DNA of 64,000 nt, taken from assembly GCF_009707955.1 (NCBI RefSeq), contig NZ_WMDQ01000009.1:62001-126000 (forward strand), written 5' to 3'. The notes beneath the pieces are model-generated. The model was given only the letters and a program-made list of their open reading frames with translations, searched no databases and was not told the DNA's origin. The position numbers and the translations under genes were made by a program. This DNA comes from Flavobacterium sp. LC2016-13. GTDB taxonomy: Bacteria > Bacteroidota > Bacteroidia > Flavobacteriales > Flavobacteriaceae. Positions 59,390-64,000 of this stretch are shown here, piece by piece. Numbering within the stretch: the stretch's first letter is position 1; each line of letters opens with the position of its first letter.

Positions 59390-60553
59390 ATGCAATTATC
59401 GGTAATTATTCTCAATTATAATGTACGTTATTTTCTCGAACAATGCGTTTTAAGTGTTCAGGAAGCCATATCTACACTTAATGCCGAAATCATAGTAATC
59501 GATAATAATTCTACAGATGATAGCTGTTTGATGATGAAACAGCGATTTCCGGAAATTAAACTAATTCAAAACAAAGAAAATTTTGGTTTTCCCAAAGGAA
59601 ATAATATTGCTGTCGAACAAGCACAAGGAAAATACATTTGTATACTAAATCCTGATACCGTTGTTGCAGAAGATACCTTTAGTAAAGTTTTGGCTTTTGC
59701 CGAAAAGCAAATTGATCTCGGAATTATTGGTTGCAAATTAATTGACGGAACAGGAAGTTTTCTACCAGAAAGTAAACGTTGTATTCCAACACCTTGGGTT
59801 GCTTTCACCAAGTTTTTTGGTTTGTATAAAATTTTCCCCAAAACACATCTTTTCAATCAATATTACGCCCAGCATTTATCTGAAAATGAAACAGGAAAAA
59901 TAGACATTCTGGTTGGCGCTTTTATGTTTATGCAACGAGATTTATATCTTGATTTAAAAGGGTTCGACGAAGATTGTTTTATGTATGCCGATGATATTGA
60001 TTTGTCCTATCGTGTTTTACAAAATCGAAAATCAAATTATTATTTTCATGAAACTACCGTAATTCATTATAAAGGAGAAAGTACAGTAAAAGATGAAAAA
60101 TACATGAAACGTTTTCAGGAAGCGATGAGGTTTTTTTATCAGAAGCATTTTAAAAAATCATTCTTTTTTGAGGTTTTTATTCAAATTGGAATTGTGTTTT
60201 TTTCTTTTGTTAAAATGTTTCAGGGAAAATCGAAACTAAAAGCTGTACCAAAAAGTTATGTTTTGTATTCTTCAAATGAAAAATTATCCGAAAAATTGAC
60301 TCATATTTTCAAAAATAAAGTAGTTATTTTCGATTTCAAAAAAGAAAAAACAGTAAATTCGTCTCAGATTTTTAGGGGTAAAAGAGTAGAGATAATTTTG
60401 GATAATCAATATGTTTCATTCAAAAAATGTATCAAAATCATAGAAACTCTTAAAGATAAGAGCATTACTTTTAAAATTTTCCCCAAAAATGCAAATTTTA
60501 TTATTGGAAGTGATTCAAGAAATGATAGAGGTCAAATTATAAAAATTGAGTAA
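59390..60553 (+). CDS. Glycosyltransferase family 2 with C-terminal extension
   Basis: 387 residues. GT-A core LSVIILNYNVRYFLEQCVLS, IIVIDNNSTDDS, YICILNPDTVV (DxD-like) and CFMYADDIDLSYRVLQN. A membrane helix at about 262-280 (VFIQIGIVFFSFVKMF) is followed by a 110-residue C-terminal domain of unclear role. It lies just outside the capsule operon and could act on another surface glycan. Confidence 0.85.
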   Translation: MQLSVIILNYNVRYFLEQCVLSVQEAISTLNAEIIVIDNNSTDDSCLMMKQRFPEIKLIQNKENFGFPKGNNIAVEQAQGKYICILNPDTVVAEDTFSKVLAFAEKQIDLGIIGCKLIDGTGSFLPESKRCIPTPWVAFTKFFGLYKIFPKTHLFNQYYAQHLSENETGKIDILVGAFMFMQRDLYLDLKGFDEDCFMYADDIDLSYRVLQNRKSNYYFHETTVIHYKGESTVKDEKYMKRFQEAMRFFYQKHFKKSFFFEVFIQIGIVFFSFVKMFQGKSKLKAVPKSYVLYSSNEKLSEKLTHIFKNKVVIFDFKKEKTVNSSQIFRGKRVEIILDNQYVSFKKCIKIIETLKDKSITFKIFPKNANFIIGSDSRNDRGQIIKIE

Positions 60554-60637
60554 AAAATTATATTAAATGTAATTTATATTTAAAATATTCAGTAATTTCG
60601 CAATCTGAAAATTAAAATCACCCTTGAGGTTAACAAT

Positions 60638-61987
60638 ATGGCAAGATTTGAATTAAAACTTCCTAAAATGGGAGAAAGTGTAGCTGAAGCAACCATTACA
60701 AACTGGTTGAAAGAGGTTGGAGACAAAATTGAAGCTGATGAAGCTGTACTGGAAATCGCAACTGATAAAGTAGATAGCGAAGTACCAAGCGAAGTTTCAG
60801 GAATTTTAGTTGAACAATTATTTGGCAAAGATGATTTAGTTCAGGTTGGTCAAACCATTGCAATTATAGAAACAGAAGGTGATGCACCGGCAGCAAAAGT
60901 AACAGAAGAAGTTGCGGCTCCGGCAGAAGTTGCAGAAATTGAAAAGACGATTGAAGTAGCTCAGGAAACTGTTACTGCCCCACTAAATTTTTCAGGATCA
61001 GATAAGTTCTTTTCTCCATTAGTAAAAAACATTGCAAAAGAAGAAGGTGTTTCTGTTGCAGAACTGGATAATCTTAACGGTTCAGGAAAAGACGGACGTA
61101 TTACTAAAGAAGATATCTTAAAATATATTGAAGATCGTAAATCTGGTGCGATTGCTCCAACTCCAAAAGTTGTTGAAGAAGTTCCAAAACCTATAGAGGT
61201 TGTTTCACAAGTTGCTCCACAGGTTGTAGAACCAATAGTTCAAAAAGTTCAGCAAGCAGTTCCTGTTTCTGTAAATGGAGGTGATGAAATTATCGAAATG
61301 GACAGAATGCGCAAACTGATTTCAGGTTACATGATTACATCGGTACAAACTTCAGCTCACGTTCAGTCGTTTATTGAAGTAGATGTAACCAACATTGTAA
61401 AATGGAGAGATAAAGTTAAAACAGCTTTCGAAAAAAGAGAAGGTGAGAAATTGACTTTTACGCCAATTATGATGGAAGCTGTGGCAAAAGCATTAAAAGA
61501 TTTCCCGGGAATGAATATCTCTGTTAATGGTGATTATATCATTAAAAAGAAAAATATAAATTTAGGTATGGCTGCAGCGTTACCAAACGGAAATTTAATT
61601 GTTCCTGTTATTAAAAACGCAGATCAGTTAAATCTTGTTGGAATGGCAAAAGCAGTTAACGATTTAGGAAACCGTGCAAAAGCAGGAAAACTAAAACCGG
61701 ATGATACACAAGGCGGAACTTACACGGTAACGAATGTGGGAACGTTTGGAAGTGTTTTTGGAACGCCAATTATCAATCAGCCTCAAGTTGGAATCTTAGC
61801 TCTTGGTGCAATTCGTAAAGTGCCTGCTGTTATCGAAACTCCGGAAGGAGATTTTATCGGAATCCGTCAAAAAATGTTCTTATCGCATTCTTATGATCAT
61901 AGAGTAGTAGATGGTGCATTAGGAGGAAGTTTTGTAAAACGCGTTGCCGAATATTTAGAAGCTTTTGATATCGATAGAGATTTTTAA
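60638..61987 (+). CDS. 2-oxoacid dehydrogenase E2 (dihydrolipoyl acyltransferase)
   Basis: 449 residues. The lipoyl domain at 1-80 has the target Lys at 44 (EIATDKVDSE). An E3-binding domain lies around 122-165 (FSPLVKNIAKEEGVSVAELD). The catalytic domain ends with SHSYDHRVVDGALGG (His421, Asp425). A Pro/Ala/Val-rich linker joins the parts. The single lipoyl domain fits branched-chain or 2-oxoglutarate E2 better than the multi-lipoyl pyruvate type. The E1 and E3 genes are not in this window. A TAATTTCG box lies at 60593. Confidence 0.93.
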   Translation: MARFELKLPKMGESVAEATITNWLKEVGDKIEADEAVLEIATDKVDSEVPSEVSGILVEQLFGKDDLVQVGQTIAIIETEGDAPAAKVTEEVAAPAEVAEIEKTIEVAQETVTAPLNFSGSDKFFSPLVKNIAKEEGVSVAELDNLNGSGKDGRITKEDILKYIEDRKSGAIAPTPKVVEEVPKPIEVVSQVAPQVVEPIVQKVQQAVPVSVNGGDEIIEMDRMRKLISGYMITSVQTSAHVQSFIEVDVTNIVKWRDKVKTAFEKREGEKLTFTPIMMEAVAKALKDFPGMNISVNGDYIIKKKNINLGMAAALPNGNLIVPVIKNADQLNLVGMAKAVNDLGNRAKAGKLKPDDTQGGTYTVTNVGTFGSVFGTPIINQPQVGILALGAIRKVPAVIETPEGDFIGIRQKMFLSHSYDHRVVDGALGGSFVKRVAEYLEAFDIDRDF

Positions 61988-62011
61988 GAAATAAAAAATT
62001 TATAAATATTT

Positions 62012-62044
62012 AACCCTTTTAACATTTTAGATGTTGAAAGGGTT
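62012..62044 (+). terminator. Terminator of the E2 gene
   Basis: AACCCTTTTAACAT / ATGTTGAAAGGGTT pair with a small loop, then a T-rich tail, 25 bp after the stop. Confidence 0.8.
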
Positions 62045-62125
62045 TTCTTTTTCTGATAAATCTATATTCAAAGTAAGAATCCTAGAACTTTGTAAAAAAA
62101 ACGGGGAAAATTCGTCTTTAAAATT

Positions 62126-62133
62126 TATATTTG
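62126..62133 (+). promoter_or_regulatory. -7 box of the exonuclease gene
   Basis: TATATTTG is a perfect TAnnTTTG, 20 bp before the ATG. Confidence 0.45.
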
Positions 62134-62153
62134 TAGACTTTTAAAATTTAAAT

Positions 62154-62924
62154 ATGGAACTAAAACTCAACAAACCAATTTGCTTTTTTGATCTCGAAAC
62201 CACTGGAATTGACATAGGAAAAGACCGAATAGTAGAAATTTCAATATTTAAAGTTTTTCCTAACGGAAACAAAGAAAGTAAAACCTGGTTGGTGAACCCT
62301 ACAATTCCAATTCCACCACAAACAACAGCAGTTCATGGTATTACCGATGAAAAAGTGGCAAACGAACCTACTTTTAATGAACTGGCACCGCAAATTCATA
62401 ATATGATTAAGGATAGTGATTTGGGTGGATTTAACTCAGATCGTTTTGATATCCCTTTATTAGCTGAAGAATTACTTCGTGCGGGAGTTGATTTTGACAT
62501 GAAAAATAAAGTTTCGGTCGATGTTCAGACTATTTTTCATAAAATGGAAGAACGTACATTAAGTGCTGCCTTGAAGTTTTACTGCGGAAAAAGTTTAGAA
62601 AATGCACACTCGGCAGAAGCGGATACTATGGCAACTTACGAAATTCTGAAAGCACAATTAGATCGTTATCCTGAATTGGAAAACGATATGAAAATATTGT
62701 CTGAATTTACAACCCGTAAAAAAATCGCTGATTTTGCAGGAATGATTGCTTTTGATAAAGACAATGAAGAGATTTTTACTTTTGGAAAACACAAAGGCGC
62801 AAAAGTAGAAAAAGTGTTAGAATCAGAACCGGGCTATTTCAGCTGGATCCAAAATGCTGACTTTCCTTTATATACCAAGAAAGTCTTAACAGCTATAAAA
62901 TTAAGAAAGTTAAATACTAAGTAA
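62154..62924 (+). CDS. DEDDh 3'-5' exonuclease with ExoX-like C-terminal domain
   Basis: 256 residues. Exo I is CFFDLETTGI (D13, E15). Exo II is GFNSDRFDIPLL (D99 or D96). Exo III is NAHSAEADTMATYE (H152, D157), giving the DEDDh set. The C-terminal 60 residues (EEIFTFGKHKGAKVEKVLESEPGYFSWI) match the ExoX-like C-terminal domain. It probably trims DNA or RNA ends in repair. It is not the replicative epsilon subunit, as there is no polymerase-binding tail evident. Confidence 0.9.
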   Translation: MELKLNKPICFFDLETTGIDIGKDRIVEISIFKVFPNGNKESKTWLVNPTIPIPPQTTAVHGITDEKVANEPTFNELAPQIHNMIKDSDLGGFNSDRFDIPLLAEELLRAGVDFDMKNKVSVDVQTIFHKMEERTLSAALKFYCGKSLENAHSAEADTMATYEILKAQLDRYPELENDMKILSEFTTRKKIADFAGMIAFDKDNEEIFTFGKHKGAKVEKVLESEPGYFSWIQNADFPLYTKKVLTAIKLRKLNTK

Positions 62925-63001
62925 GGTTCTGAGGAACTAAGATTCTAAGACTCTGAGTTTTTTCTTGGTTTCTTGGCAACTTAGTGTCTTAAGTAGCTTA
63001 A
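62925..63001. repeat. GGTTCTGAGG / CTAAG repeat cluster
   Basis: It begins directly after the exonuclease stop with GGTTCTGAGGAACTAAG (62925-62941), then variants (GATTCTAAGACTCTGAG, ACTTAGTGTCTTAAG). It is identical at its 17-mer start to 32495-32511. Confidence 0.65.
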
Positions 63002-63014
63002 CAATTCAAAAAAA

Positions 63015-63626
63015 ATGAAAATACTTTGTATCGGTAGAAATTATGCCAACCATATTGAAGAATTAAAAAACGAAAAACCTTCTGAGCCTGTCGTTTTTAT
63101 GAAGCCGGATTCAGCTGTTTTATTAAAACAACATCCTTTCGTAATACCTGAATTTTCTGAAGAAATTCATCACGAAATAGAAATAATTGTTAAAATTAAT
63201 AAAGTAGGTAAGTATATTGAACCTAAGTTTGCGCATAAGTATTATGATGAAATTAGTGTAGGTATCGATTTTACTGCCAGAGATTTACAAGCCCAATTGA
63301 AAGCAAAAGGTTTGCCTTGGGAAAAAGCAAAAGCCTTTGATGGTTCTGCGGTTATTGGAGATTTTTTGCCTAAAACCGATTTTGTTTCGATGGAAAATCT
63401 TAGTTTTGAGCTTACAAATAACGCACAAACAGTTCAAAAAGGGAATACAGGTCTTATGCTTTGGAAAATTGATGAACTTGTTTCGTACGTATCGCAATTC
63501 TTTACGCTTAAAATAGGGGATATAATTTTTACAGGAACTCCGGAAGGTGTTGCTGCCGTAAAACCAAATGACGTTTTAGAAGGCTTTTTAGAAGATAAAA
63601 AATTATTTAGAATACAAGTAAAATAA
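63015..63626 (+). CDS. Fumarylacetoacetate hydrolase family protein (FAHD1-like)
   Basis: 203 residues. KILCIGRNYANHIEEL opens the fold. EIHHEIEIIVKI carries the metal-binding Glu pair and GIDFTARDLQAQLKAKG the Asp. GDIIFTGTPEGVAAVKPND matches the C-terminal family block. FAHD1-type proteins act as acylpyruvate hydrolases or oxaloacetate decarboxylases. The stop overlaps the Hpt gene start (TAATG). Confidence 0.92.
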   Translation: MKILCIGRNYANHIEELKNEKPSEPVVFMKPDSAVLLKQHPFVIPEFSEEIHHEIEIIVKINKVGKYIEPKFAHKYYDEISVGIDFTARDLQAQLKAKGLPWEKAKAFDGSAVIGDFLPKTDFVSMENLSFELTNNAQTVQKGNTGLMLWKIDELVSYVSQFFTLKIGDIIFTGTPEGVAAVKPNDVLEGFLEDKKLFRIQVK

Positions 63627-63970
63627 TGGCTTTAAAATATAACCTTTCGAAAGTGTATGCGCTTTCAGATAATGATCCTGAATTTGTAAACGAAATTCTT
63701 AAATTATTTGTAACAGAAGTTCCTGAAGATTTAAAACAAATCAAAGAAGGAATCAAAAAAAAGGATCATAAATATGCTTACGCCTATGCGCACAAAATTA
63801 AACCAACATTAGATTTAATGGGTTTAAATGTGGCTTTTGAAGAAATTCTTCAGGTAGAAGCCTGGACAAAAGCAGAAGGCAAGAAAAAAGAAATTGTCGA
63901 AACTTTTAAAAGTATTAAGCTGCAAGTAAAAGAAGCTATCAAAGAAATTAAAAAAGACTTTGATGTTTAA
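63626..63970 (+). CDS. Hpt (histidine phosphotransfer) domain protein
   Basis: 114 residues, all helical. The phosphoacceptor is likely H56 in YAHKIKPTLDLMG, matching the HPt H-x-[IL]-K-x-x...G pattern. It overlaps the FAH gene by one base, so translation is coupled. A stand-alone phosphotransfer protein would relay between a hybrid kinase and a response regulator encoded elsewhere. Confidence 0.88.
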   Translation: MALKYNLSKVYALSDNDPEFVNEILKLFVTEVPEDLKQIKEGIKKKDHKYAYAYAHKIKPTLDLMGLNVAFEEILQVEAWTKAEGKKKEIVETFKSIKLQVKEAIKEIKKDFDV

Positions 63971-64000
63971 TTTGGGCGTGACCTTATTTTTGACCTAATT

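Noticed and set aside
1..64000. Transfer RNA or ribosomal RNA genes
   Set aside because: No cloverleaf-like sequences with T-loop GGTTCGAATCC or rRNA-conserved stretches were found; none can be supported.

Overview
The window looks like chromosome of a Flavobacterium-type Bacteroidota. The DNA is AT-rich. Many genes are preceded by the Bacteroidota -7 promoter word TAnnTTTG. The gene families (FISUMP secreted proteins, a TonB-dependent receptor with a PepSY protein, a SecA with a long insert, a Wzc with a Tyr/Gly tail, CpsB-like phosphatase) and the intergenic palindromes all fit that group. No rRNA, tRNA, CRISPR array, insertion sequence or prophage was recognised.

Region 1 (1-9012) is a tandem duplication of a module of about 5 kb. 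Each copy has a giant secreted Ig-like/FISUMP protein (minus strand; the first copy runs off the left edge), a structured upstream leader, a tiny basic DNA-binding-like protein (minus), a divergent HTH repressor with a coiled-coil tail (plus) and a 54-bp palindromic repeat. Copy 2 has an extra Cro-sized gene, and a 36-codon secreted microprotein lies between the copies.

Region 2 (9075-17269) holds an SDR/Rrf2 redox pair, an AEC transporter, an Fsr-type MFS exporter, a Prx6 peroxiredoxin, a CPA2 antiporter and purB. Region 3 (17477-23371) holds a cysteine-free sirtuin, a compact APS kinase / Asp-Asn hydroxylase / sulfotransferase cassette with a small secreted protein, trmH, a YARHG lipoprotein and a DUF2306 membrane protein. 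Region 4 (23458-27897) is a probable iron or copper uptake operon: a Cys-motif periplasmic protein, a TonB receptor and a PepSY protein, behind an operator-like palindrome.

Region 5 (28045-38737) is mostly housekeeping: secA, a DUF2795 protein, a cobalamin adenosyltransferase, a LolD-type ATPase, a lipoprotein, an XRE regulator broken by a 7-bp tandem repeat (a phase-variation candidate), a methyltransferase, a four-helix-bundle remnant, an Uup-type ABC-F protein and a secreted protein. Region 6 (38922-56720) is a complete Wzx/Wzy-type capsule or exopolysaccharide operon. It has GDP-fucose synthesis (gmd, fcl), a nucleotidyltransferase, a flippase, a polymerase, five glycosyltransferases, three hexapeptide acyltransferases, an initiating phosphoglycosyltransferase, Wza-like and Wzc-like proteins, and a convergent CpsB-like phosphatase. 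Region 7 (56852-63970) holds a DUF5009 acyltransferase, an outer-membrane barrel, a GT2, a 2-oxoacid dehydrogenase E2, a DEDDh exonuclease, an FAH-family enzyme and an Hpt protein.

The candidates most worth following are the duplicated regulator/FISUMP module, the (TTAATAA)3 tract that truncates the XRE regulator, and the kinase/hydroxylase/sulfotransferase cassette. All functions are inferred by reading motifs; no database search was run.
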